Below, in pieces: positions 1-11,640 of a DNA stretch of 64,000 nucleotides. Source of the stretch: Cryptomeria japonica (taxonomy: Eukaryota > Streptophyta > Pinopsida > Cupressales > Cupressaceae); assembly GCF_030272615.1 (NCBI RefSeq), contig NC_081406.1, positions 247,683,218 through 247,747,217 of the forward strand, given 5' to 3'. The notes below the pieces were generated by a model. The model ran no database searches. It worked only from the letters and a program-made list of their open reading frames with translations, and was not told the origin of the DNA. Position 1 is the first letter of the stretch; every line of letters starts with the position of its first letter. The translations under genes and the position numbers were made by a program.

Positions 1-3000
1 TTTTTCATCTAGATGTCCTAAAAGGAATGCAATATTTGAAGAAAGAGTTAAGAAACAATTTAAGCCTAATCATAACAGATATCGATTCAAGAAAAGAAAT
101 AAATGCTACATAGCAAATGAGGAAGGAGTAAGTGACGACTCTGAGGATGAACCGACAACAGACTCTTCTAGTGGATCTGACAATGGAAAGGAATGGGTGT
201 TCTATGCTTTAAAAGAAGAAGAACCGGAACCGGCTATCAAGAATGAATAAAAGGCCCTAGCAGCAAAAGTTGAAGACAAGGATGAATGGGTAATTGATAG
301 TGGATGCTCACATCATATGACTGGAGATAAAAGAAAATTTATGTCCCTACAAAAATACAATGGCATTCAAGTCAGATTTGGAGATGGCAAAGCATATATG
401 ATCAAAGGTAGAGGTATTATTTCTTTGGATGGCAAGCATAATACTAATAATTTCTATTATGTAGAAGATTTAAAGCATATTTTTTTAAGTGTTGGTCAAT
501 TGGTGGAAAAGGGATTCCAACTTTAGTTTAAAGATAGAAAATGCAAAATCATTAACAAAATTAGTTTGGAGATTGCAACCGGTACTCAGACTGGAGGTAA
601 TATCTTTCACTTGAATACAGGTAATAAGACATGTCTAATTGCTCATATTGATGAGAGTTGGTTTTGGCATAAGAGGTTGTGTCATGTTAATTTTGATTGT
701 ATTGTTAAGATCAGTTCAACAAAGGTAGTTAGAGATATACCTAAGATTATAAAGCCTCATAATCCAATATGTAAGGAATGTCAATTGGGAAAGCAAGTTA
801 GAACTTCTTTTAAGAGAATACATGATAAATCTAATGATGTGCTTGATTTGATCCACACTGACTTATGTGGTCTAGCAAGGACTAGAAGCTTTCAAGGTGA
901 TAGATACATCATGCTGATAATTGATGATTATTCTAGATTGATGTGGGTGAATTTTATTTGAGAGAAGTCTAAAGCTTTTGAGAAATTCAAGATCTTTAAA
1001 GCAAAGGTGGAAACATAAACTAGATTGAAAATCAAATGTCTGAGATCAAATCAAGGTGGTGAGTTCACTTCTCATGAATTTAACAGCTATTGTGAGACAA
1101 ATGGAATTAGGAGACAACAATCAACACCCCAAACTCCTCAGTAGAATGTAGTAGTGGAAAGGAATAATAGAACCATTTTGGATGCAACAAGAACTATGAT
1201 GATAGAAGCCAAATTGTCTCACATCTACTGGAGAGAAGCAGTGAGTACAACAGTCTACACATTCAACAAAGTTAACATCAAAGGTGAAACCGGTAAGACC
1301 CCTTTATGAATTATGGTTTGGACATACACCTACTGTTAAATATTTTAAAATTTTTGGAAGTAAATGTTATATCAAAAGGGATGATTCAGTTGGGAAGTTT
1401 GATCCTAGATGTGATGAAGAGATATTTATTGGATATTCAATTTAAAACAAAGAATATAGATGTTATAACAAAAGATTGCAGAAAATTGTGGAGAGTGCAA
1501 ATGTGAAAGTGGATGAGCAATACAAAAATCAATCTATATCATATGATAGGGAACCAATAGTGGAAATGATCATAACTGAACCGACAATGCCTCAACTAGC
1601 ACAAGACACTGAGACAGTTACATCAGTACAATCAAAAAATTCAACTGTGACCGATGATCAGAACAGTGAACCTGAAATTCAGAAGACACCAAGGTATTTA
1701 AGGTTAAATAATTTTGAAGATCAAATCATTGGAGATAGGAACAAGGGAGTTATGACAAGAAGAAGACTCACAAATGAAGAGGTATGTCTTATTTATCAAA
1801 TTGAACCACCATCTGTTATTGAAGCTTGTAAAGATAAACATTTGTTAAAGGCTATGAAAGATGAAATATATTAGATAGAGAAGAATGAGACTTGGACTTT
1901 AGTTCCTCGGCCTAAAAATAAGAATGTTATTGGAACTAAATGGGTTTTAGGAATAAACTAAATGAGGATGGTCAAGTTGTAAGAAACAAGGCTAGATTGG
2001 TTTGTAAAGGATATTCTCAAATGGAAGGAATTGATTATCGTAAGATATTTGCACCTGTAGCTAGAATTGAAGCTGTTAGACTATTTCTTTCCTATGCAAC
2101 ATATAAGAACTATAAGGTCTATCAAATGGATGTTAAACGTGCATTCTTGAATGGTGAACTTGATGAAGAGGTATATATTGAGCAGTATGATGGATTTTCA
2201 CTGACAGGTGATAAAGATATGGTTTGCAGGTTAAGGAAAACATTATATGGATTGAAACAAGCTCCTAGAGCATGGTATGCAAGGTTGGATAAATATCTTT
2301 TGAAGCTTGGTTTTACTAAAGGCAGCGCTAATAGTAATTTATATTACAAGATCACTGATGATGATATTCTGATTATTGAAGTATTTGTTGATGATATCAT
2401 TTTTGGAGGAGAAGATAAATTGTGCATGGAATTCTCTAATAATATGAAGAATGAATTTGAAATGTCCATTACTAGTGAGATGATATTTTTCTTAGGTTTG
2501 TAGATTACTCAAACTGACAAAGGCATATTTATCTGTCAAACTAAGTATCCAAGGGAATTGTTGAAGAAGTTTGGTATGGATAATTCCAAACCGGTAAGTA
2601 CTCCTATGGTGACAAGTGAGAAATTATCTATCAAAGATACATCTGCACCGATAAACTCGACAAGGTATAAGTCTATGATTGGTGGCTTGTTATATCTAAC
2701 TCAGACTAGACCAGATATTATGAATGCAATAAGTATTGTTTCAAGATATCAAAGTAATTCTAAAGAAAATCATGAATGTGCAGTAAAGAGGATATTCTGG
2801 TATTTGCAAGGAACAACAAAATATGGCTTATGGTATTCTAGAGAGGATAACATCAGTTAATGTGCATATACAGATTCAGATTGGGTAGGAGATACTGATG
2901 ACAGGAAGAGAACTTCTGGTGGAGCTTTCTTTCTTGGAACGAAATTGGTTTTATGGATCAACAAAAAATAGTCATGCTTTTCTTTATTTATTGCAAAAGC

Positions 3001-3283
3001 TGAATATGTTGCAGCAACAACAAATTACACTCAAGTCTTATGGATGAAGCAAATGTTGAAGGATATCAAGGTAAATCATAGTGAGCCGGTAGTTATCTAT
3101 TATGATAACTCTGCAGCTATTGACATGTCTAAGAATCTGGTATTTCACTCTAAGACTAAGCACATATCAATAAAATATAACTTTTTGAACAACAAGGTGG
3201 AAGAAAAGGAAGTCAAATTGGTTTATGTGAATACTAAAGAGAAGATTGCAGATATATTCACTAAACCGCTGTCTAAGGAATAA
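1..3283 (+). pseudogene. gag-pol polyprotein remnant of Copia-1 (protease, integrase, RT, RNase H)
   Basis: Broken copia polyprotein. An acid/serine linker (about 110-290) leads into the aspartic protease motif DSGCSHHM (about 297-320). A GAG-pre-integrase domain with WHKRLCH and CKEC zinc ligands lies at about 650-790. The integrase core follows, with HTDLCG (first Asp, about 858), SNQGGEF where the second catalytic Asp reads Asn (about 1048) and the Glu in VVVERNN (about 1157). A one-base frameshift falls near 1303. The RT runs from about 1880 with [14 protein letters not shown] and the VDDIIFGG active site (about 2390-2410). RNase H ends with HSKTKHISIKY and IADIFTKPLSKE (3150-3283). The stops are mostly TAG or TAA where relatives have Gln, plus TGA for Arg. 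The long open pieces are 317-526, 566-961, 1940-2503, 2558-2860 and 3044-3283. Not expected to make a functional polyprotein. Confidence 0.92.
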
Positions 3284-3677
3284 TTTGAGTATTTGAGAGA
3301 TGGGTTAGGGGTATCTACCCTGCTGATAGAAACTTAATTGATGGAGCTTACCATTAGTCTGGTATGAATCATCAACTTTATCCTTTACTTTGGGTTGATG
3401 TAGTGGTGCTACTACTCAGGGGGAGTTTCATAGAATTTTGATATCTATGTCATATCTTTGGCATTGATGTCAAAGGGGGAGAGTTATATGTGAAAAATAA
3501 TGTTTATGGGAGAGAGATTCAGATTAGTTTTAGATTGGATTGCACTCCTCAGGGGGAGTTGCTGGGATTTTTTAGTTTTTCATCGTTATATCTTCTATGA
3601 GAAATATTTGGCACTTCTTGGCACTTAGATGTTTTCTTTTCACATCTAATGTTGCCATCAATGCCAAAGGGGGAGAT
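3284..3677 (+). other. Copia-1 post-RNase H region with two polypurine tracts
   Basis: Non-coding stretch between RNase H and the 3' LTR. It contains repeated purine runs: CAGGGGGAG at about 3417 and 3551, an internal AAAGGGGGAGA at 3472-3482, and the terminal AAAGGGGGAGA at 3666-3676 beside the LTR, which would prime plus-strand DNA. GGCATTGATGTC (3460-3471) before the internal tract is nearly the reverse complement of GCCATCAATGCC (3654-3665) before the terminal tract. The same arrangement is visible in Copia-2 and Copia-3. Confidence 0.75.
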
Positions 3678-4769
3678 TATTAGCAATATGGAGGAATTTA
3701 TTATTTATTGCATTGATGTTTTATCATTGATGTCAACACTAGCTGCTATGGTTGGTTACTGAAAGACAGGTTTTGGTTAGCTGTAGAAGATCTTTTATTA
3801 TCGGTAAGGGTTTAAGGTTTTACTAGTAGAGCTTTCACTGAGAATATTTGACAGGATGCACAAGTGGTGTTGGTGCGACTTCTAGATGGAATTCAAGATG
3901 CAAAAGGTGATCCTTGATTGTGCCTCAACTGATTGGAGACATCTCTTTAGCATGGTGGACCCAGATTAGGTCTGGTACCTATCTAGGTTATGGACCGATA
4001 TCATGTTAACGTGTTCTCTACATGTTACCAGGATGTTTTATGGATTTGTTAATGTTTTCCTGGTCTTAAGCCGACATGGAATATCATTATAATATGGATG
4101 TATGTAATTATCTTATTGTAATATCTTTTTAGGTGGCCGACCTAATTGGTCTAGGCCTTAGGGTTTGTATAAATTGATGTAAAATCTCATTGTAGATCGT
4201 GTGTTGTGGTCATGGAATAAAATATCATATGCGAAAGAGATTTGGTCAATCATAGGTGATTGAATTAGGTTTAAGTAAGAAGTCAAAGGCCTCTAGTATT
4301 GAGCTTAACCGGGACTATAATCAGGCATGGTAGATGCTATCTCTGGAAGTTCATTATTTTGGATTTTTATTCAATTATCTTGAGGTGGTTATAACCTCTC
4401 TGTAGTCAATGAGACTCCTTTTTAATGAGCAGTACGCTCTAGGCAGTGTGCCTTCTTGCATGTGTAGGCCCCTTATTATACCACATACTTTCTACAAAAG
4501 TATCATTTGACTGCATAGGTAGGCTTCCCACCATGGTTTTTCCCTTTACCGGGTTTTCCACGTACAAATCATGGTGTTATGTGGTATGGCTGCATTGTGT
4601 TAATTCTCTATTTCATTCTTAAGTTTTATTGCTTACTGGTATTTGTTTCTGCTATTTCGGTATTCAATGTTTATGTGCTCCGGTTAAAGGTTATAAAGTT
4701 GTTTGATTAATATAATATGTTGACAACTGATTCATCCCCCCTCTTAGTTGTCCACCGGTTATCCTAACA
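3678..4769 (+). repeat. 3' LTR of Copia-1
   Basis: The LTR starts directly after the terminal polypurine tract as TATTAGCAA, a decayed TGTTGGCAA compared with Copia-2. It ends CCTAACA at 4769. Near its 3' end are the block TCCCACCATGGTTTTTCC (about 4526) and a poly-C tract (about 4735-4742), both shared with other copia LTRs here. Another copy of the same LTR, on the minus strand, lies at 16675-17600. Its length of about 1.09 kb is normal for plant copia LTRs. Confidence 0.85.
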
Positions 4770-5934
4770 AATAATGTGGCGGATTTCATTAAAAATCCTA
4801 AAGCTAGCCCTCTTTCCCATCAAGGTCTTATCCTTTTGATTTATGCGTACTGTAAGGTAAAGCCTAAGAAAATTCAAAATGAATTGGGGGATGATAAGGA
4901 GTATGAACCAAGTGATGACCATGGGGATTTCGACTCTAAGGAGGAGGAGAATGCCAGTTTACCTCCTAGGTCAAGGGATAATTCCATGGATCATATGTCT
5001 GATCCTGAGGAGGAGGGTAAGTTATCTCCAAATGAGTATGAAGAACAGGATTCTGAGCCGATGGATTTAGACTCAGAGGATTTACAAGACAACCCGGAAA
5101 CCCTGATTGACTTATTGGGCACTGCAAGGAGCTCCTCAGTTGATCTTTACCATTTCAACAAGTGGACATTCCATGAAATTAAGACTCTGAACTTAAAACT
5201 AAGAACCACGAATGCCAAAATTGAAGAGGGGGAACTTAAGATACACAAAGATAGGAAGATGGAAAAAAATAAGAGGGCTACTCAGGATACAAAAGAGTAT
5301 GCTACTTGGACGGTGGGGGAAAAAAATATTATGTTAGAGATTTTAAAGAAAAATGGTGAGGCAGTGGAACTATTAAAGGGCAGAAATGATTAGAAGAACA
5401 ACGAGATCAACCAAAGATGATGCAAATTGAGGAAGGTATGAAAAAAATTATGGAGAATAGTGCTTCTATGATGAAAATTTTTGTGGTCAATATGAATGCT
5501 TTGGTTTCCAAGCTTGAGAGTATTCATAATGAGAAGAATGTTGTGGATTTGGAAAATGATGTTGGGGCCTCGAGCTTGAAGATGACACCTCTCACCACTA
5601 GGAGAACAAGGCAAAGCACTAAACTGGTGGAAGAGTCTCTTCCATAGGACTTGTTGGACCTTAAGGAAGCTACCAAGGCTATGCTGCTACTTGAGAAGGA
5701 GGCCTCCTAGGCTTTATACATTTTTAAGTAGGTGGTCTAAGTTTGTTGTTTTTGCCAACATCTCATTGTCCTTTTGCTGGTCTTTCAGTGGCTGCTAGGT
5801 TTTTTTCTCTTGGTTTGCAACCAGTTTTGTTTCTTAGTCCTAGGTTCTCTTATGATTCTATAATGCTTTATCTTTAAATATTTTATGTCAGTAGTTTTGG
5901 GTCCCCTCAAAACCTATTTTTTATTAATCAAAAA
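4770..5934 (+). mobile_element. LINE-A: 3' end of a LINE, 5' part displaced by Copia-1
   Basis: Plus-strand LINE 3' region. The end has the tail signature shared by several LINE tails in this window: GGGTCCCCTCAAAACC (about 5899-5914), a T-rich run, then TTAATCAAAAA ending at about 5934. Immediately beyond is Copia-2 LTR sequence, so the LINE is inserted about 40 bp inside that LTR. Its left side is cut by the 3' LTR of Copia-1, so the RT portion would lie outside the window. Age order inferred: Copia-2, then LINE-A, then Copia-1. Confidence 0.75.
4776..5710 (+). pseudogene. LINE-A coding segment downstream of RNase H (acidic plus coiled-coil region)
   Basis: A 205-codon open stretch (4776-5393) continues after a stop into a second one (5417-5647). 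The protein has a short hydrophobic start region (HQGLILLIYAYCK). A strongly acidic Ser/Glu/Asp-rich segment follows (about 4890-5110), then a Lys/Glu-rich probable coiled coil (about 5160-5540), and a basic TTRRTRQ stretch near 5595. I do not recognise a named domain. Its position just upstream of the LINE tail matches the segment at 48337-50030 of full-length LINE-C, which has a comparable NP...GL..LI motif, an acidic region, a Lys/Glu-rich helix and an RTRSRKQ stretch. It is therefore best read as a C-terminal extension or extra ORF of this LINE family, not a host gene. Confidence 0.6.
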
Positions 5935-5975
5935 CATCAATGCAACACATAATCAATTCCTCCAAATTGCCAACA
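5935..5975 (-). repeat. Fragment of the Copia-2 3' LTR (first about 40 bp)
   Basis: On the minus strand the sequence reads TGTTGGCAATTTGGAGG from 5975, directly after the Copia-2 polypurine tract. It aligns with the start of the Copia-1 LTR (3678 on). After about 40 bp it runs into the LINE-A tail. The rest of the LTR must lie beyond LINE-A and Copia-1, outside the window, or be lost. Confidence 0.75.
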
Positions 5976-6379
5976 ATCTCCCCCTTTGGCATTGATGGCA
6001 ACACTAGATGTGAAAAACATCCAAGTGCCAAGAAATGATAAACAAGTCTCCCCCAATGGAAGACATCCAACAATCTCCCCAAAATGATATGACAATGAAT
6101 TTCTGAACCAACACACTAAACTCCCCCTATGAATGATATCCTCGTTAAGATTTGTTTTTCACATAAATATCTCTCCCCATTTGACATCAATGCTAGAAAT
6201 CAGACATAAACATCAAAGAAAAGTCATAAAACCTAAACCACACAACTGACTACCCCCCCTAAGTAGTATCCCGACCACATCAATCCGGAAATGAATAATA
6301 GCACCAATAAATGCATACCAGATTGATGCCAATCAACATATTTCAAGTCTCTCTAGGAGGGGCAGAAACTCCCAATTTG
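5976..6379 (-). other. Copia-2 post-RNase H region with paired polypurine tracts
   Basis: The terminal tract (complement of TCTCCCCCTTTGG, 5977-5989) adjoins the LTR stub. The internal tract (complement of CTCTCCCCATTTG, 6171-6183) is preceded by a copy of GCATTGATGTC. The C-rich runs at about 6050, 6075, 6121 and 6255 on the plus strand are G-rich on the element strand. The layout is the same as in Copia-1, and no coding sequence is seen. Confidence 0.65.
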
Positions 6380-9300
6380 TCTCTGAAGTACTGAAATGAT
6401 TCCTTAGGCAAAGGTTTAGTGAAGAGATCTATAATATGCTCTTTAGTGTTTACATTAACCAGTCTGACTTCATTTGCTTCCACCTTCTCCTTCAGAAAAT
6501 TATACTTGATAGAAATGCACTCTTAAAATAAAATACCAGATTCTTTGATATGTCAATAGCAATAGAGCTATCACAGTGGATAACTACTGGTTCATTACAA
6601 TCCACCCTTACGTCCTTCAACATTTGCATCATCTATAGAACTTGTGTACAGTTAGTAGTAGGAACAACATACTCACCTTCAACAGTAGATAAAGAAGTAC
6701 ATGACTATTTCTTGATTATCCATAAAATAAGTTTCTTTCCAAGAAAGAAAGCTCCACCAGATGTGCTCTTCCAATCATCAAAATCTCCATCCCAATCAAC
6801 ATCTATATATGCACATAGTGTAAAGTCGTCATTTTTAGGATACCACAAACCATACTCGGTTATTCCTTGCAAATACCTAGAAATCTTTTTCACTGCACTC
6901 TCGTGATTCTCTCTCGGATCACTCTGATATCTTGATACAATAAAAATTGCATTCATTATATCCAGTCTAGTCTGAGTCGGATATAACAAACCTCCAATCA
7001 TAGATCTATACCTTGTAGGATTTATCAAAGTTGATGCATCATTCTTTGTCAATTTATCACTTGTAATCATAGGAGTACCAACCGGTTTGGAATTTTCCAT
7101 ACCAAATTTATTCAACAACTCTCCAGCATATTTAGTTTGACAGATGAAAATACCTTTATCATTTTGAGTAATCTGCAAACCTAAGAAAAATTTCATCTCC
7201 CCAATCATAGACATCTGAAATTTGTTCTTCATATTTTTAGAGAATTCCATACATAACTTATCCTCACCTCCAAATATGAAATAATCAATAAAGACTTCAA
7301 CAATCAATATGTCATCATCAGTAATCTTATGATATAAGTTAAAGTTAGCAGTACCTTTAGTGAAACCAAGATTCAAAAGATATTTGTCCAATCTAGCATA
7401 CCAAGCTCTAGGGGCTTGTTTCAATCCATATAAAGCTTTCCTTAACTTGCAAACCATTTTTTTGTCATCTAAAAGTGAAAATCCATCAGGTTGCTCAATG
7501 TAAACTTCCTCTTCAAGATCTCCATTCAAAAATGCACACTTAACATCCATTTGATAAACATTGTATTTCTTATGGGCAACATAAGCAATAAATAATCTCA
7601 CAGCTTCAATCCTAGCTACTGGAGCAAAAGTCTCATCACAATTAATTCCTTCCTTCTGAGAATATCCTTTACGTAACAATCTAGCCTTATTCCTCACAGC
7701 TTTTCCATCCTCATTCATTTGATTCCTAAAAACCTATTTAACTCCAATAACATTCTTATTTTTAGGCCGGGAAACTAAAGTCCATGTCTTGTTCTTCTCA
7801 ATTTGATCTAATTCCTCTTCCATAGCTCTCATCCAACATTCTTCTTTACAAGCTTCAATAACTGATGTCAGGTCAACTTGAGAAATTAAACATGCCTCAT
7901 CAGTTGCCAACCTTCTTCTTGTCATTACTCCTTTGTTCTTGTCTCCAATGATCTGATCTTCTGAATGATTCAACCTTACATACCCAGGAGTCTTCTGACT
8001 TTCTCTTCCTCTACTCCGATCTTTAGTTATTGTTGAATTTTATGATAGTGCCAGGGTAACTAGTTCAACATTTTGTTCTGGTATAGGTGCTACCGGTTTA
8101 GTTATGATCATCTCCACTTCTGATTCTCTCTTATAAGTTCTAATTTGACCTTTGTACAACTCATCCACCTTGACATTAGCACTTTCCATAATTCTTTGCA
8201 ATCTTTTGTTATAACATCTAAATGCTTTTCTTTCATTAGAATAACCAAGAAATATCCCTTCATCACATCTAGGATCAAATTTTTCAATGTAATCATCTCT
8301 TTTAATATAGAATTTACTATCAAAGATTCTAAAATACTTAACTGTAGGTGTATGACCAAACCATAACTCATAAGGTGTCTTACCAGTGTCTCCTTTGATA
8401 TGAAGTCTGTTAAATATGTATACCGTCGTGCTCACAACTTTGCTCCAATAGATATGAGGCAAATTAGCTTCCATCATCATAGTTCTAGCCACGTCCAAGG
8501 TATTTTTGTTCTTTTTTTCCAAAACACCATTCTGGTGAGGTGTCTAAGGAGAAGACAACTGTCTCCTTATCCCATGCTTCTCACAATAACTGTTAAATTC
8601 ATTGGATGTGAATTCACCACCCTACTATGACCTTAAGCATTTAATCTTCAACCATGTCTTTGTCTCAACTTTAGCTTTAAAGATCTTAAACATTTCAAAA
8701 GATTTAGATTTCTCCCTTAGAAAAGTAACCCACATCATTCTAGAATACTCATAAATGATTAGCATGAAATATCTATCACCCTGAAAACTCTTTATTCTAG
8801 TAGGACCACATAAATCAGTATGAATAAGATCAAGAACATCATTAGATTTATCTTGTATACTCTTAAAAGAAGTGCTGAATTGCTTTCCCATTTGACATTC
8901 CTTACATACCGGATTATAGGGCTTCACAATCTTAGGTATATCTCTAACAAACTTAGTTGAATTGATCTTTACAATGAAATCAAAATTCACATGACACAAC
9001 CTCTTATGCCATAACCAACTCTCATCAACTGGTGTAATCAAACATTTATTTTCAGTGGAGTCCAAATGAAAAATGTTACCTTTAGTTTGTGTACCAGTTG
9101 TAATCTCCAATCCAGATTTGTTAATGATTTTGCATTTTCCATCCTTGAATTATAATTGAAATCCCTTATCCACCAACTGTTCTACACTCAAAATAGTAGG
9201 CCTTAAACCTTCAACATAATAAACATTATCAGTGTTATGTTTACCATTCAATGATATAGTTCCTCTTCCTCTGATCATACATGCTTTGTCATGTCCAAAT

Positions 9301-9540
9301 ATAACCAGTCAACCATCAAATTCTTGCAAAGATAAAAAGTTCCTTTTATCTCTAGTCATATGATGTGAACATCCACTATATATCATCCATTCATCATTTT
9401 CTTCAATTTTAGCAACAAGGGCCTTTTCCTCATTTTGAATAATAGGTGTCGGAGCATCTTCCTTGATAGCCAAAAATACCCATTCCTTTCCACTGCCGGA
9501 TCCACTAGCTAAACCTTGTGCCGGTTCATCATTAAAATTA
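6380..9540 (-). pseudogene. pol remnant of Copia-2 (protease, integrase, RT, RNase H)
   Basis: Read on the minus strand. A protease-like motif (YSGCSHHM, with the catalytic Asp changed to Tyr) lies at about 9365-9385. The GAG-pre-integrase WLWHKRLCH and CKEC are at about 8905-9025, and the integrase start HTDLCGPTR at about 8815-8830. Integrase continues in another frame at 8522-8040 with TPYELWFGH. The longest open piece (7718-6705, 337 codons) is a good RT with [13 protein letters not shown] and [17 protein letters not shown]. Its active site reads FIDYFIFGG, so the normal Asp-Asp pair is broken. It also holds the first part of RNase H ([17 protein letters not shown]). RNase H decays from 6704 to about 6380, ending in an LFTKPLPKESF-like stretch. 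Inactive because of the active-site changes and frameshifts. Confidence 0.9.
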
Positions 9541-9544
9541 GTCA

Positions 9545-10420
9545 TGTTGGCAATTGACACTCATTGGATTCATGTGTTGTCATTGATGGAAACAAGATTC
9601 TATAGAAGACAGATATGACATTTGGAGGCATACACTGACAGATACTAACATTGGAGTAATCAGGGTCATCACCAACATCAACATGCATCACTTCAGTGAA
9701 GCTGACATCAGTCTGGATCCAAAAAGTTTTATTTATAAAATTATTTTGTAATTATTGTATAGGGTTGACATTGAATTTCTTTTGTACTGTAAGCCGAAAT
9801 AAGGCATATTGTTTGTATAGGGTATATAAGTTAGTTTGTTAGGTCATTTTGACATATGATAAGGGAGAAGAAAAAAGTGATGCAAAGGATATGTATGTAG
9901 GTCATGTGTATGCAAAAGTAATATCATGCTATGATTAGTAGATGTTTTGTAAAGCATTCTTGGAGGAAAGGAGATACCAGTAGAAGGGTTGAGGGTTTAT
10001 GAACCGATACAGAACATAGTTATAACCATAACTCTTTTTGGCATTGCGGATGCATTTTGTGATTTCACCATTATTGTTTTATCTTTGAAAAATCTTGTAG
10101 TTAGTGAGACTCTTTTGTGTTGAGCAGTGTGCCTTCCTACATGTGCATGCCCCCATGCTAAGTAATATCTTTCATATGACTAGTGAATTGATATTGTGGG
10201 TCACAAATCCCACCGTGGTTTTTCCTCTTTGAGGTTTTCCACGTATAAATTTAGTGTGTTATGGTGTTTATTCATGTGGCTAGTTTATTTACTTCATGTT
10301 ATATATTTCTTCATTTATCGGTTTATATGTGTATGTTATAAAAGGTTAAAATCTTGTATTACTAGAAGAATGCTGATTCACCCCCCCCCCCCTCAGTGTT
10401 CTTGGATTCATTGTATTCCA
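9545..10420 (+). repeat. 5' LTR of Copia-4
   Basis: Starts TGTTGGCAATTGACAC inside Copia-2 and ends near TTGTATTCCA, a few bases before the PBS. It contains ATCCCACCGTGGTTTTTCC (10207-10225), GAGGTTTTCCACGTA (about 10231-10245) and a run of 12 C at 10381-10392. The length of about 876 bp and the position before a PBS support the call. The exact 3' boundary is uncertain by a few bases. Confidence 0.75.
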
Positions 10421-10425
10421 AAAAT

Positions 10426-10437
10426 TGGTATTAGATC
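10426..10437 (+). other. Primer binding site of Copia-4
   Basis: TGGTATTAGATC differs at two positions from TGGTATCAGAGC, the usual copia site complementary to the 3' end of initiator tRNA-Met and present unaltered in Copia-3 at 39064-39075. Confidence 0.7.
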
Positions 10438-10464
10438 CTGGTACCTCGGAGGAAGTTTAACAAC

Positions 10465-11640
10465 TTGAGGAGGATCCTGAAATCAGAATCATTGAACATG
10501 GCTATGGAGAAGCAACTTGAGATGACACTTGAGGATTATGATGCTGAAAGGTTGAAGAACTTAAAGCTACAAGATGAATTGAATTCTACTAATGAATTCA
10601 TTCTTATTTTGCAAGAAAGGTTATCATCATCTCAAGCTAGTGGAAGGAACTCTTGCAAAACCAAGATGATGAAGAGAAAAATGCACTTAAGGAACAATGT
10701 CATAAACTGAGTCAAGATAACATGCTCATGAAAAATGAAATGCAATACCTGAATATGAGGATGTCAAAAGATATTGAGGACAGAAAGAAGAAGGAAGAAA
10801 ATCTTGCTATATCTCTGAAGAACAAATTTGAAGAATGTGGCAGATTGGCTCATGAGAATAATCTATTGAGAACTGATTTGGTACAATCCTGGAATAATGA
10901 ACAAGAGCTTGAAAGACAAATAATGACTCTAAGAGATGATCTAACTACTGCAAGTGAGTATAAAGAAAAAATTAGGATTAGTACTGCACAGTTGGATGAT
11001 TTATTGAAAAGACAAAGACAAAGTGAAGATTCTAGAGGACTTGGATTTGTACAAGTCGAAAGCTCCGGTACTGCAAATAAAGATCAGTCAACTAATATAC
11101 AGAACTCATCAGACCAGAGGAAACTAGTAAGGTAATCTAATGCTTATAAATTAAATGGTAGATTCTTTGTTTGTAATAAATCTGGGCATAAGGCTAAATA
11201 ATGTAGAAATAGAGCAAATCAAAACTACAATTCAGTTCCCAGTCAATGCACAAATTGCAAGAAATATGGTCATAAGTTAGAAGATTGTAGAATGAATGTA
11301 AGTGTCATGCATGTGGAAGTTTCAGATATTTGGCTAATCAATGTAGGTCAAGGAATGACAACAGATATGTCAAAGCAATTCAAAAGAACAATATTACATG
11401 TTATGTATGCAACAAAATAGGTCATATTTCTAAGTACTTCAGAAGTAAGACTAAACCGGTTAGCAATGATAAAGCAAATGAGAAAGGAAGGCAGAAGGTA
11501 GTTGAAATACAATAAGATCACACCAAGAGATGGGTTAGAAAGTCTAAATAACCAAGTGGAGATGCAACTACACCGGTAACTACACCTGTAACTCCATCGG
11601 TAGACCAGAGCATTCTTGCGCTGACAAGAAATTCAGCTGG
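10465..11640 (+). pseudogene. Gag-like protein: coiled coil followed by four zinc knuckles (Copia-4)
   Basis: Open pieces at 10465-10710 and 10653-11135 overlap in different frames, with a frameshift near 10655. They give a long Glu/Lys/Leu-rich coiled coil containing MTLEDYDAERLKNLKL and KNKFEECGRLAHENNLL. Downstream are four CCHC-like knuckles in changing frames. CNKSGHKAK then a stop then C is at about 11170-11205, CTNCKKYGHKLEDC at about 11247-11290, CHACGSFRYLANQC (Gly and His altered) at about 11302-11343, and CYVCNKIGHISKYF (last Cys altered) at about 11399-11440. There is no recognisable copia capsid (UBN2-type) domain between the PBS and the coiled coil. The likely role in the parent element was RNA binding and packaging in the virus-like particle. 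Confidence 0.65.

Larger units (their letters stand above)
1..4769 (+). mobile_element. Copia-1: Ty1/copia retrotransposon, 3' part with 3' LTR
   Basis: The window opens inside the gag end of a Ty1/copia element read on the plus strand. The order protease, integrase, reverse transcriptase, RNase H, polypurine tract, 3' LTR is the copia order. The 5' LTR and most of gag lie outside the window. The right end is sharp: the LTR ends in CCTAACA at 4769, followed directly by LINE sequence, so the element inserted into LINE-A. The family is the same as Copia-2 (minus strand, 5935-9544), judged by near-parallel protein sequence and matching PPT and LTR starts. Frameshifts and many stops show an old, inactive copy. 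Confidence 0.9.
5935..9544 (-). mobile_element. Copia-2: Ty1/copia retrotransposon on the minus strand, truncated at both ends
   Basis: Minus-strand copia of the same family as Copia-1, running from protease (about 9510) through integrase, RT and RNase H to the polypurine tract (5976-5990) and a 40-bp LTR stub. Its 5' side is interrupted at 9545, where the LTR of Copia-4 begins with TGTTGGCAATTG in the opposite direction. The 5' LTR and gag of Copia-2 are not found again on the far side of Copia-4, so that part was deleted in a later rearrangement. Confidence 0.88.

Noticed and set aside
4776-5393. Acidic 205-codon ORF as a host nuclear protein gene
   Set aside because: It lies between a copia LTR and a LINE tail, and has a comparable stretch at the same place in LINE-C, so it is LINE sequence.
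10381-10392. Poly-C run (and poly-G at 16711-16720) as a sequencing artefact
   Set aside because: Shorter poly-C tracts occur at the matching place in other copia LTRs here, so the feature is real, although its exact length may be unreliable.
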